A stretch of DNA of 64,000 nt from assembly GCA_003999685.1 (NCBI GenBank), contig CP021223.1:1116001-1180000 (forward strand). Direction: 5' to 3'. The notes beneath the pieces are model-generated. The model saw only the letters and a program-made list of their open reading frames with translations. It ran no database searches and was not told where the DNA came from. Both the position numbers and the translations under genes were made by a program. This document shows positions 44,501 through 55,383 of this stretch, piece after piece. The stretch comes from Taiwanofungus camphoratus. Lineage: Eukaryota > Basidiomycota > Agaricomycetes > Polyporales > Taiwanofungaceae. Positions within the stretch are counted from its first letter, which is position 1. Each line of letters opens with the position of its first letter.

Positions 44501-46757
44501 GATGTATAGGTGATCGCCAGGTAGGTTCTGTCTTTATTCACCACCGCTCTCGATGAATTGCTGATGTAAACTGTATCTTCGTCTTCAGAATGTATGTGCA
44601 GTTGTAGCACTTGTTTCGAGTACCCAGCATATCAGAAGTACTGAAGGACATTTAGACCAATGTAGTTGTACCGGCCACTTATCTACACTGTTGTACCTTG
44701 TACTTACCGAACCTGTTATACTATTACTTTGGAGCCCCTCGAAGGGTGTGAAATTGGGTGAATAAGCACGAGAGATGACTCCCAAAAGACCTGGGCCTTC
44801 CGTTTAAATCTGCCAGATGTATGTAACGTTCATTGTACTTTGGGGTAGCTACAAGCACCAGAGATCAAGACGCTCTGATTGTCGCAACCGCAGTCTGGAA
44901 GGATAAGACTAAGATAGATTATGTTTTCCTGTAACTCAAAAGTCAGCGATGAACCCCAGCTGCTGCCGTCGGCATATGTGAAAGAGGTCGCATGAAGGAA
45001 GGGAGCGTGGAGCATTCATGATCAACTGTTAGCCATAAGGCGCAGCAAGACGGGGAAGACCGGTCTCAGTCGTGACGCGCTGGCAAACAACTTTGCAGTT
45101 CATATATAATAATGATCAAAGTAAGCACAGCCATCATGATCGTCGGACCTTCAGATTTACCGGTGCCAATCTAAAAGACGGGCATTCAGAGACAGATGGT
45201 TGCTTCAAGACAAGTTACGAAGCGACCGAGACAGAGGGACTGATACTTACGATGTAACGGGAGCCTGGAAGAATCTCGGGCGAAGACGCACCTGATTCAT
45301 ATAGAAAGCTGTGTTTCAGATCTTCTGACCTGCCATATAATAGGTTGGATCCGGCATTGGAGTGAGGCAACCAGCAGACAGGCAACTGGTATACTGATGT
45401 TGACATTATGTGAATGGCAGATACTTGTAAAAGGGGATATTGTGCGAATGCGCAGGTAAATTGTGTCTCGGACGGACCTATCAGTGAAACGAGAAGGCTG
45501 AGAAGTAACCAAGTCACCTTGCCGTGTCTGATCAGAATGACCTAAGCACTAAGTACGAAATTGCGACTTCCAGACAGAAATTTGATTGTCTTGACTAGTC
45601 CCACCGAAACAGCGCGCAATCAGTCAAATGGAAGGAGATATACAAAAGTTGACATTTACCAGATAACACGCATTTGTGCCGTGTGATTTTTTACAAACGA
45701 CCTTTCTTCTAAGCATTGGAGACATCTGGTTCATGAATTATAGTTAGTCGGTGCTGATAGATGAAGCTGGCGATATGTCTACCATGATCGTGGCCAAATC
45801 AAGAAAGATATACTCAGAGGATCTGCTCGGAATTCCTAAGGGCCGAGTGCTGCTGATTGATTTCTGAGAATGCCACTCTGGTCCGTGCCAAAGTGTGTGA
45901 GCGTGTAGCAACATTCACTAACTAACGCATGTCCCGAGTAACCATCGGGCGCTCATGCCGGCAGACTGTGTTACAAAACCTTCTCAGCGTCAGACGTTCT
46001 GCACAGGAACGCTCTAAGACATGTAAGACAGTCACATAAGCAACATCTGACGTGCTCAACAATGTAGACGACAGGATCAGCATTGACTATCCTTCCTCAA
46101 GCAATCACAATGATAAGCAAAAAACAGATTGATCGAGCCACTGAGACTGTCTCAGAACCGCAGACCATTGATGGATCCGTCAACCCCGTGTCTCACCGCG
46201 CGATCACATAATCATTGAGTCAGACGTGGTTTATACCACACAGCACTTGGGGCGACATCCGTGCTGTCGAACTGATCATGATGCACCTTCATGCTGCAAC
46301 ATATATCGGGCTGACAATGTTTGGGAACAAACATGAAGACTCACTCGTGTCCGGCATGGCACCTGACAACCAGAGGGCTGATGAGAGGCCAGTTGTGTAA
46401 GATGGTAGAGTGACTTCTCCACAAGATGCCGACATCACGGTGCACCTCTGGCTGAACTTATAGCGCAGTTCTGTGAGATTAGAACAGTTTACGCATGGCA
46501 GGGAATAATATGCTAGATTGACTCACCTGGCATAAGGTCGTGCGCCGATGAAGCTGGACATTCAACAGAGGACTTTTCATCTACTCAAAGAAGTCTGAAA
46601 ACCGATCCGGGACTAATAAGTAAACGTCCAGAGGGAATTCTCGAAGTCGAAGTACATACTTCTGATCGGTATATACAAACTATCTTCGAGTTGTTGTCGC
46701 GCGGCTTCAGTTTACGGAGTGGTTGGCCAAAGTAGCAAGAACATTCCCACGGTTTCT
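44501..46757. other. Gene-poor stretch with a possible small secreted protein remnant
   Basis: No complete gene is visible. On the minus strand 45517-45420 reads MTWLLLSLLVSLIGPSETQF followed by TCAFAQYPLLQ, a good signal peptide plus mature start. It is followed by segments at 45380-45240 (ILPGSRYI before a GTAAGT donor) and 45000-44930 (FLHATSFTYADGSSWGSSLT). These resemble a small agaricomycete extracellular protein, but the frames cannot be joined cleanly. The right part holds the NAA50 promoter. Confidence 0.35.
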
Positions 46758-47430
46758 ATGTCTTCAACTACACAGCGTTCTTCGGGTCGAGTCTCGCTCT
46801 CGTCCTTGACTCCAAATAATATGGGTAAATCTCCCTGATCCTCTTCATAATGATGTTGACCGGGCCTCAGGGACGGTACGCAAGCTGAATTCAGTGTTGT
46901 TCCCCATCAAATACAGTGAGAAGTTCTACCAAGACATACTACAACCTGAAGTGGACGACTTCTGCAAACTCAGTTAGTTTGCAACTCCTTCGGGATCTGA
47001 AGCATATCTCACGTATGGAGTTCCGCAGTCTATTACAATGATATTCCTGTGGGCACGATCTGTTGCAGATTGGAGACTGCGGATGGACATACCAAGTTGT
47101 ATCTGATGACAATGGGAGTTCTGGCCGTGAGTATGTTCTCCTTAATTGGACGTCCGTTTTATGACTTTTTTTTAGCCTTATCGTTCCAGGGGAGTGGGCT
47201 CGCAGAGCTTAAAGCAGATCATTGCCGCAGCCGCGTCTCATTCGAAGCCCAAGGTCGATGCTATCTATCTGCATGTTCAGGTTTCAAACGATTCTGCCAA
47301 AGCATTCTACGAACGCCATGGATTTAAGGAAATTGATATACATCAAAATTACTACAAAAAGATAGTACCACGAGACGCTTGGATTCTGCAGAAGGAAATC
47401 GAACCCGTCCAAAGTCCAGAGCAAAAGTAA
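46758..47430 (+). CDS. NAA50: N-alpha-acetyltransferase NAA50 (San/Nat5)
   Basis: NAA50 is a GNAT-fold enzyme that acetylates N-termini beginning Met plus a hydrophobic residue and associates with the NatA complex. Four exons (46758-46824, 46871-46972, 47029-47126, 47176-47430) close to 173 residues, the usual size. Landmarks are SLTPNNMGTVRKLNSVLFPI, KYSEKFYQDIL, YYNDIPVGTICCRLE, LYLMTMGVLAPYRSRGVGSQ (containing the acetyl-CoA motif RSRGVG), IYLHVQVSNDSAKAFYERHG and NYYKKIVPRDAWILQKEI. All match the family in order. It acts on ribosomes in the cytosol, with a role in chromatid cohesion in animals (family knowledge). Confidence 0.96.
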
Positions 47431-47797
47431 CGTTGGCACAAGAAGAGAAATTATCTTCGTAGACGGTAGGGTAACGAGTACCGCGGTGCGATATTACGAA
47501 GGCTGATCATGTCGACTCTTGTACAGTTTCGACCGTCTTGGTGCTACATATACACCGTTTATATGGGGGAAACTACCAGCTGGATGTGCGAGAGATGTTG
47601 CAGTGCTGTAGGTTAATGCTCTCACAGGCCAGTCTTATATGTACGTATATGTTCTGGATGACGATCAGCAAACATGAGATAGTTGTTGAGTGACGACTTA
47701 CATATTATTCGGCAGGTACTTCTATATCGATCAAGCACTGTCATCGATGCCACAGCGCTTCACGAGCTGAGAAGCGTCATCAATAATGAGAATATCA

Positions 47798-48493
47798 TCA
47801 CACGATTCTAGCTACCTGGTGTCGCTTGAGAGCGTCTTTCCTTGTGAAGGTCTTCCCGCAGCCACCGTTGCACAAGAATGGCTTCTCCCCCGTGTGTGTA
47901 TCCCTATGCCTCTTTAAATCGTGCTGTCGATTGAAAGACAAGGCGCACATGTCGCAGGAGAAGGGGCGCTGAGGGCTTGCGGGGTATTGCGAGGTGTGCG
48001 CCTGTTGTGCGAACCCGATTTGAGATGGATGTTGAGACGTGGATGGATTTGCCATAGCTGTTGGATGCTGTGGCGGGGATGGCGAGGCAGGATACGAGTG
48101 TGACAGAGAGCTAGATTGTGAGTGCATTCTTGTGGATGCGTGCGCCATTGGGACACCTTGATGGTTATCCACACCGTATGTGGTCTGCTGAGGCACGGCC
48201 ACTGATGATGCCCTGTCCGCTCTGGGCACATGAGGATATTGCACTTGTCGATCGGCCATCTGATATCCGGGTTGGTTGGCAATTGGGTAGGATCGATTGG
48301 CGATGGGGTTATACGCAGGTGCGCTTTGTGCACCCTGGGTCCTGAACGATGAGTTTTGATGGTAGGGAGGGGATGCAAACTGGTCGGTCGAAGTCGCATA
48401 CCCAGAAGGGTACTGACTGCCACTATTCCACTGTGGCTGAGCGTATGAGGAGTTTGCGTTGGGGGGGACTTGGTGAGTTCGCCTGTCCGACAT
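47798..48493 (-). CDS. C2H2 zinc-finger protein (two fingers), likely transcription factor
   Basis: The frame reads from MSDRRTHQVPPNANSSY at about 48493 to a stop at 47798, about 231 residues in one exon. The first 170 residues are disordered and rich in Ser, Pro, Gln, Tyr and His. The C-terminus has two tandem fingers: FSCDMCALSFNRQHDLKRH (C-x2-C-x12-H, partner H in RDTH) and FLCNGGCGKTFTRKDALKRH, joined by the standard TGEKP linker. The protein stops very soon after the second finger (QVARIV), so a further 3' exon is possible. This arrangement is common among fungal stress and developmental regulators, but no specific orthologue can be named. The upstream extension of the frame lacks an ATG. 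Confidence 0.83.
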   Translation of the reverse strand: MSDRRTHQVPPNANSSYAQPQWNSGSQYPSGYATSTDQFASPPYHQNSSFRTQGAQSAPAYNPIANRSYPIANQPGYQMADRQVQYPHVPRADRASSVAVPQQTTYGVDNHQGVPMAHASTRMHSQSSSLSHSYPASPSPPQHPTAMANPSTSQHPSQIGFAQQAHTSQYPASPQRPFSCDMCALSFNRQHDLKRHRDTHTGEKPFLCNGGCGKTFTRKDALKRHQVARIV

Positions 48494-50491
48494 CAGGAAG
48501 GCGTTGAGAGAAGACGTTGATGTGATGAATCGCGCGCATAATTGCCTAAGTACCACCCGGAGCCGCTGGGGTTTTAGTCACGACAGGGCGTACTGCTTCA
48601 GGCACAATCTCACAGCCACAAAGTCAACGGGCGCGGGACGCTAAAAGCCTGCAATAAACGCTCCACAATCGCAATTCGAAACAAATGGAGTATGGTACAA
48701 TAGCAATGATATGTCAAATTCTGAGATGATGCCGCCCCAGTCGGCGAGCACCATAAGCGGCTTAGGTCATTCATAGTCCCTTGTACTTACAGTGCAGCAC
48801 TTCTCGGACGCAACGACGAGCTCTCCGCTCAAATTCCTTCGATCTAGCTATAAAGGTCTCCGGCAGGTCCGATCACGCCAGGCGGCAGGCGGCACTGCGA
48901 GCATGGTCATAATAGGCCAGGTACGCGCGATTATTATGACCCGGAAGTCCGAAGATGTATGTGAGCCTCAGGGCGCCGTCCACCGGTGAATTTGTTTATT
49001 ACTTGATGTGACGTCTTCACCATCCCAAGCTCCAAGTCTAGCTCTGTCACTCTGGTATCATTTTCTCGGAATTTGGACCGTACATCGACTCCTTGGACCT
49101 TTTTATCCGAGACGCTACAACATCCAGGCAGTAAGACAACCATAATCAAACGGTAACATCAAGACAGCTCACGAGTCCTCTACTGCAAGCAGTGGAAAGC
49201 CAACATATTCCCAGATAACATTATTCCTTGCATGTTGCCCAACAAGCCATGTTGTGTGAATGATACGAGAAGCTTCCTGATATTAGTGCACCCTGCACTC
49301 ACTTGGACTAAACCAGCTGACAGAATTGCCGGTTCGTTATCGATACTTGTTTTGCAGGGGGCTCTAGTTTGATTCCTTGCTCTTGATCATGATGGTCATG
49401 ATGAAAGTTGCACATATCAAGGTTAGTCATTGAACCTAGTCCACGGGGTTTGACATCATCATATTCATGCTTGATAGCTATGGACTAGGGCAGTAATGGG
49501 CGCCAAAAATGCGGCACCAGGCTTGATCCTTGTGTCGCTCGCCACCAATGAGATCCTCAATTGGTGCAGTGGCGTCTTCACGATCGTGAATCAATTTGTT
49601 GGTTCGAGCGAACAGTCAGTACGAGCTGTTTCGCAACAAAGCGGTCACACATATTGCACTCCAGCTAGCATCGGGGCGTTTGAAATCACTGGCACAGTCA
49701 CTAACCCAGAAAACGCCTAAACACATTCAGGGAGAAAGTGATTCCAGTCGCGAAACTTTGTAGCACGGTTTCAAGTTGAACACCGTCATTATCTGGACAG
49801 ATAGCATGTTCTACATTCGCAGGAATTGTTGTGTCGACCAGGGACCCATTTGCAAATACATATATGATAAATTTCGCAGTTTCAGGGGAGTGATTCGGCA
49901 TCTGTTTCCATAGCCCATAATGGGATGGCTAAGAGGGGGTAAAGGCGCCTTTCATGCTCCATTCATATCCACACTCGTCTTACATAGCTACGTGATAACA
50001 CTCTTTTGGTAGTATTGCCAAGGCATCCATTGTGATGGAAGCCCCATTTGCGAATACATCGAGTCTTCCCACAGCTTGTGTACATGTCACCTGTGAGACA
50101 ACCTAACCCTAAGAGTTATTTCCTACCCCACATTATGTTCGAGGCCTCTTCCTACCTCTGGTCGTTAACACCGTAAGGAAGAGCAACTGCTGTTTATAGT
50201 CAAGCAACATAGACTCGAGTTGATCCGAGTCCTGAGGCCAATCCCCGTTTCTTTCACCGAATACCCCTTCTGGACAAGAGCACATATACATTAGGTCATG
50301 GCTGTTCAGATTAGATTGTTACTGTGCTGAGATTTTGTTGATCAAGGGACGTCCGCTTCCCCGTCTGTTCTCAAACCCGCGACTGAAGTTTGAGACTGAG
50401 TTTATACCACATCTGGACTGGCTTAGGACAATCTGCCGTACTGTGCATCCGCCTTACTTTGATGAGATATCCAAGACTGTTGTGGAACATC
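48494..50491. other. Intergenic region, about 2 kb
   Basis: This divergent upstream region serves the zinc-finger gene and the ligase gene. Short minus-strand frames near 49860 and 50050 both contain VFANG and may be duplicated scraps. No gene was recognised. Confidence 0.35.
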
Positions 50492-53400
50492 ATGCCAAAA
50501 CGTCCTCTGGCCTCAACTTCTTCGATATCGCCGAAAAAGAAAGTCAAGGCTGTCACAGATCAATATAGCCTTGACAAGTTCTTCAAGTCCCGCTCTCCAC
50601 CATCGAGTGGCAGCGTTGTGGGCAGTTCCAAGAATGCGATACAGACAGGCGAAGGTCAGAACGCACAGTGTGCGGTCAGACAAGATAGCTGTGATATTGT
50701 TGCTGCTGATGAGGCTTACGCTTGGGCGATAGCACAAGGAGATGGTCTTGACTTAGAGACGCTGCAGAGGCTCGAGGAAACCACCCATCAGAAGGCCTTA
50801 CCAGCCCTCAGCACCCTGAAGCCGGTGCCGTCGAACTCTGAGGTAATAGATGTTGACCTCCTTGACGACCAACTCCTTCAAGCTGGTCCTTCGAAACTTC
50901 CTTCGAATGATGTATCAGCTTCGCAGTATGAGGACCGCAGAGCTTCCTACTCGGCCCTTTTAGCAAGTTTCCAGTCTATCCCCCCCAACAATAATTCTGC
51001 TTCCTCGGCAGGACTGACGTACTTGACTCTTGCCATCGATCCAGTGCAGTACGTACCAGACACCAACGCCTGGCCCGTTGATACCCCGGTCCCATATTCT
51101 TTCGTTGCTCACACTCTTGCCTCGTTGTCCGAAACGCGCTCCCGTATCGCGATTCTGAACATCTTGACAAATTCATTGCGAACCATCACGAAACACCATC
51201 CACCTTCACTTCTTCCAGCCCTCTATCTTCTTTCAAATTCACTCTCTCCGCCCTATTCGCCCATTGAACTAGGATTAGGGCCTTCTATCATTAGTAAGGC
51301 CATCCAGCATGTATCAGGGTTGACATCATCCGCGCTCAGGCGCCTCTATAATAGAACAGGGGATGCAGGTGAATTTGATCGGCCTTTTCCACCCTTGAAT
51401 ATTTGCATATTAATGTCATGGCAGGTGATGTCGCATTTGAGGCCAAGTCTAACGTGCGTACATTGATACCGCATCCGCCGCTGCTTATTGTGGGAGTCTA
51501 TGAATCGTTGCTTAAAATTGCGAGAACGAAAGAGCAAGGTGCTACCAAACAAAAACAGACAATAGTAGAAAGGCTCCTGGTAGCTTCCAAAGGGGAAGAA
51601 ACTCGATTTCTAGTTCGCACGCTGGCCCAGAATCTGCGAGTCGGTGCAGTCAGAACTTCCCTGTTGACAGCGCTAGCTCGAGCAGTGGTCTTTACTCCGC
51701 CTCCCACCGTCACTATGCTCGTTCCTCCAGATTCGCACCTGCATGTCACTTCTGAATATCTTCAGCAACTCAAGCCACTCCCTCTCCACGGCAAGAAGGT
51801 CGTCGATTCAGCTAGAGACGAGCTCAACGAAGTCCTCGCTAATGCTGAAAGCTTGATGAGAAGGATCTATGTTCAGCACCCTAATTACGATCATATAGTG
51901 GAGGCTCTCCTGGAGGCAGACCTGGATGGACTTCGGGATCGCTTACCGTTGACTGTGGGTAAGAGTTAGTCACCCCGTCATCGCATTTGCATCTGACTTC
52001 TCGTCTCTTCTGTCTCTTCCTAGGTGTTCCACTACTTCCGACTCTGGGCTCTCCAACCCGCTCTCTAGACGAGATCTACGACCGTTTAGGCTTGCTACCC
52101 TTCAGCGCAGAATTCAAATATGATGGTCAACGTGCCCAGATACATGCGATGAAGATGGATACACGGACGTCTACAAAGATTTTCTCGCGCCATCTTGAGG
52201 ACATGACTGATAAGGCACGTAGGCATTTCATCGTTGCGCTCAAAAATTAAACATTTCTGCTTTCACATGCAGTATCCAGATGTGGTCTCGCTTGTCCAGG
52301 ACATTACACAAGCCTCACCTCAAACTGAATCCTTCATCATCGATGCTGAAATAGTGGCTATTGACCCTGCCAATGGCAGTATTAAATCTTTCCAAGAGCT
52401 CTCGAACAGAGCACGCAAGGATGTCAGACTAGACGACGTCAAAGTCTCAGTTTGCATATATGCATTCGATATCATGTACCTTGATGGGCAGGTAGGTTCT
52501 TATGGCGAATTTTGGGCGCTTTCCTTCGTTTGGTACATATTCGGCGCTGTTTAGGTACTTCTGGAGAAACCTTTCCGCGAACGCCGACATCTTTTACACT
52601 CTCGGTTTCCTCCATATATGCCTCAGTCGAGAGGCGCCGCTCGATTCGACCATGTACAAAGCTGTGAAAGTGAGGATGGTCGAGAAGTTGTAGAAGCATT
52701 TTGGCAAAAGGCATTGAACAGTTCTTGTGAGGGACTTATGGTTAAGGTTCGTATGGGAAAGATGCGCACATTCCACACTGACCATCACTAATCACGAACT
52801 GAAATTAGCTCCTGGATAGCGGTGACGTCTTGGAGGAACTTAATCAAAAGGGGACTAGACGGAAACCATTACCAGCGACCTACGAACCCGGTACAAACTT
52901 TCCTCCATAATCTCGAAGGTACGCCTGACTTCTTGGCAGATAAACGCACATCTGCATGGCTCAAATTGAAGAAAGACTATGTCACCGGTTTGAGTGACAG
53001 TCTCGACCTTGTTCCTGTTGGTGCCTGGCATGGAAACGGGAGAAAAGCTCAATGGTGGAGTCCGATTTTACTCGCCGTTTGGGAACCTGATACTGGCAGA
53101 CTTGTGGCTGTTTGCAAATGCATGTCTGGTGAGTCAGATATCACCATTGACTCGCCCCAGATGACCTAAAAACGACCATAGGCTTTTCGGACGCTTTCTA
53201 CAAGGTGGACGAATTGTAATCGTCATATATTAGATCGGCTTAGTAACTTGTTCGCGATTTTTCCAGGATCTTAAAGAGCGCTACCCAGAGGACTCCGACA
53301 CTTGTTCCAGGCAGCCATTATGGGAACCTGCATGTGTAACAGGAGGTACTTTTGGCTTATCGTCAGCTAGGGAACCCTGCTGACCTTCTTCATCATAGGT

Positions 53401-53763
53401 CTTAAACCAGAAGTCTACTTCAAACCACAAGAAGTCTGGGAGATCCGCGGTGCCGAGTATGTTATCCTGTTAACTGATTATGTTAGTTACGTACGACTGA
53501 TCATTTTTAGTATCACTTTGAGCCCAGTTTCTGTGGCGTCCTTAGGTTTGGTATCTCAGTCACGAGGGCTCAGCTTGCGATTTCCCCGCTTCATCAAGGT
53601 GAGAGAAGACAAGGGCATTGACAACGCCAGCACTCCCGAATTTCTTGCTAAAATATGGCACAACCAACAAGCTGGCAAAGATCAGTCCAGTGCAGACGAC
53701 GGTGAATTGGTAGATGTCAGTATGGAGGAGGACGATATCGGTCAGAGCGACCATGAAGACTGA
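50492..53763 (+). CDS. CDC9: DNA ligase I (ATP-dependent)
   Basis: This enzyme seals Okazaki fragments and repair nicks. Eleven exons (50492-51368, 51425-51958, 52024-52214, 52273-52491, 52555-52746, 52809-52890, 52940-53128, 53182-53204, 53267-53345, 53399-53456, 53511-53763) close to 898 residues. The N-terminus has a nuclear localisation signal (PKKKVK, residues 14-19) and a PCNA-binding peptide QYSLDKFF (24-31), then a disordered linker. The DNA-binding domain follows (TRFLVRTLAQNLRVGAVRTS). The adenylation motif AEFKYDGQRAQIH places the active lysine at residue 502. Later motifs are FIIDAEIVAID, LSNRARKDV, YAFDIMYLDG, CEGLMVKLL and AWLKLKKDY. The intron after exon 3 begins GCACGT, a candidate GC-AG intron, which the frame requires. 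The start at 50492 is chosen because the nuclear signal and PCNA box follow directly. Confidence 0.96.
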
Positions 53764-54068
53764 GAAAGAGTCTGTATATACCCTCTTACTTCCGAGCTTC
53801 ATCATTAAATATTATCTTGGAGATGAAGACGTATTACTCGAGCTGTGAGCGCTTGAGCGTCGACAGTTGCCTCATATGGTCATGAATACTTCAGTGGCGA
53901 CCACTATATATTATCATGCGGCCCATGCGCAGAGCATCTGTCCTCATTTGCATCCCAGGCAAAACCGAGGTTCGAGGCTCCATTTGATCTGTATTAGGCT
54001 GTCGACTCAGATGTTATTCACTTCGTTAGGGAAACGTACCCTCTACTACTTGAGCACCGATGGGCGCG

Positions 54069-54992
54069 ATGCAGATTATGTGGTTTCTCCTCGTATGTGC
54101 ATTAGTTCGAGCTCCGTTTGGGAGAGGACAAGAAACTGTTGAAGATGCAGGTTGTCGTTTTCAGTCAATGGCCCAGCCCGCTACTGATCGCACGACACTA
54201 CCACAGCTCGATTAGCGAGAAAGCTTGTGGATCATTCTGTCTCGAGCTTGGGCAGCATGGCTACCATCTATCCGACTTCTCACCCGACTTTGGCAGGTAC
54301 AGAAATTTCATTTGTGATATGGAGCTCAACTCACCATGTCGCCCATGCAATTCGCCTTCTCGTAGGCGAGCCATTCTCTTTGCAAGAATACTATGCAAGG
54401 TAACCTTTCATACTGACGCATGCCTCACATGCACGGAGTTAACAAATTACAGCTGCCATGCAAACGGCTCCCTGACGCTCCTATTCATGCCGATCGCCCG
54501 TCATAGTCAGAACATTCTATCCTCTCTAACCCATTCGACTTCAATCTCTATAACAAGCGAGCATCCCAATGCCGGACTTCCTCGTGTTGCGTTAATGGGC
54601 ACAGTCACTGTGTTTCATGAGGTTGAGAACACACCAAATGTGGATGCCATAGAGTCCTGCTATCTCTCTAAGCATCCAGATGCCCGCCGCTGGTGTCCTG
54701 GCCCCAAAGCTCCTCATATCGTCAGTGTGCATCGTTTCTATCAATTGTGAAGAGTGACTGATTTACTCTTATACACCTTTTTAACGCAGGCGTACTGGGC
54801 AAGGTTTGATCCGCATGTACGTTACATTCCACAAACTATGCACGCTGACTTATAATGCCATAATAGACCGTGTACTACGTAGGAGGCTTTGGAAACGAGC
54901 ATTATATTGGGTACATCCCTTTAGAGATGTATCAAAATGCTTCGCCTACGCTTGTGAAGATGCCGGAGGATGCTCTCGTCCAACAACCATGA
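54069..54992 (+). CDS. CREG-like secreted protein (FMN-binding split-barrel fold)
   Basis: Six exons (54069-54150, 54207-54296, 54366-54399, 54453-54720, 54790-54816, 54867-54992) close to 208 residues. A signal peptide (MQIMWFLLVCALVRAPFGRG) precedes AARLARKLVDHSVSSLGSMA, then TIYPTSHPTLAGEPFSLQEY, NGSLTLLFMPIARHSQNILS, LPRVALMGTVTVF, YLSKHPDARRW, AYWARFDPHTVYYVGGFGNE and HYIGYIPLEMYQN. The order matches the CREG family, which shares the pyridoxamine-phosphate-oxidase fold but usually lacks enzyme activity. Two Asn-x-Ser/Thr sites (NGS, NAS) fit secretion. The second intron (54297-54365) is 69 bases, in frame and without stops, so a retained form would add 23 residues. The function in fungi is unknown. 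Confidence 0.85.
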
Positions 54993-55383
54993 ACGCAGTC
55001 ATGGTAGTCTAATTGCAGTCATGGTCGCCATCTATCTATAACATCGGGCTGCTAGGTTGTAATCACACAGCTTTAAGCCTCTGTCCACCCACGGACTTGA
55101 GTAGTGTATTGCACAAATGAATGCAGATGTGTTTTTGCAGTGCCCTCAACATCGCAGACCCGACGTTTGTTGTAGAAACTGTCGTAACATGCGTAATATA
55201 CGATCCATGTGGTTCGAGCGCTGACAAGTTCGGTGAGAATATCTCGTAAGGTGTTGTCGCGTGAATGACAACAGGGGTACATACCAACTGTCAATGTCAG
55301 AGCATCAACTTGATTCACGTAAAGAACCAACGCAGCCTTGTCACTGCGGCCTTGGTCCGAGCCTGGCTCAAATATACAAATGA

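Noticed and set aside
50096-50115. Telomere-like CCTAACCCTA
   Set aside because: It is a single occurrence without tandem repetition, so it is likely chance.
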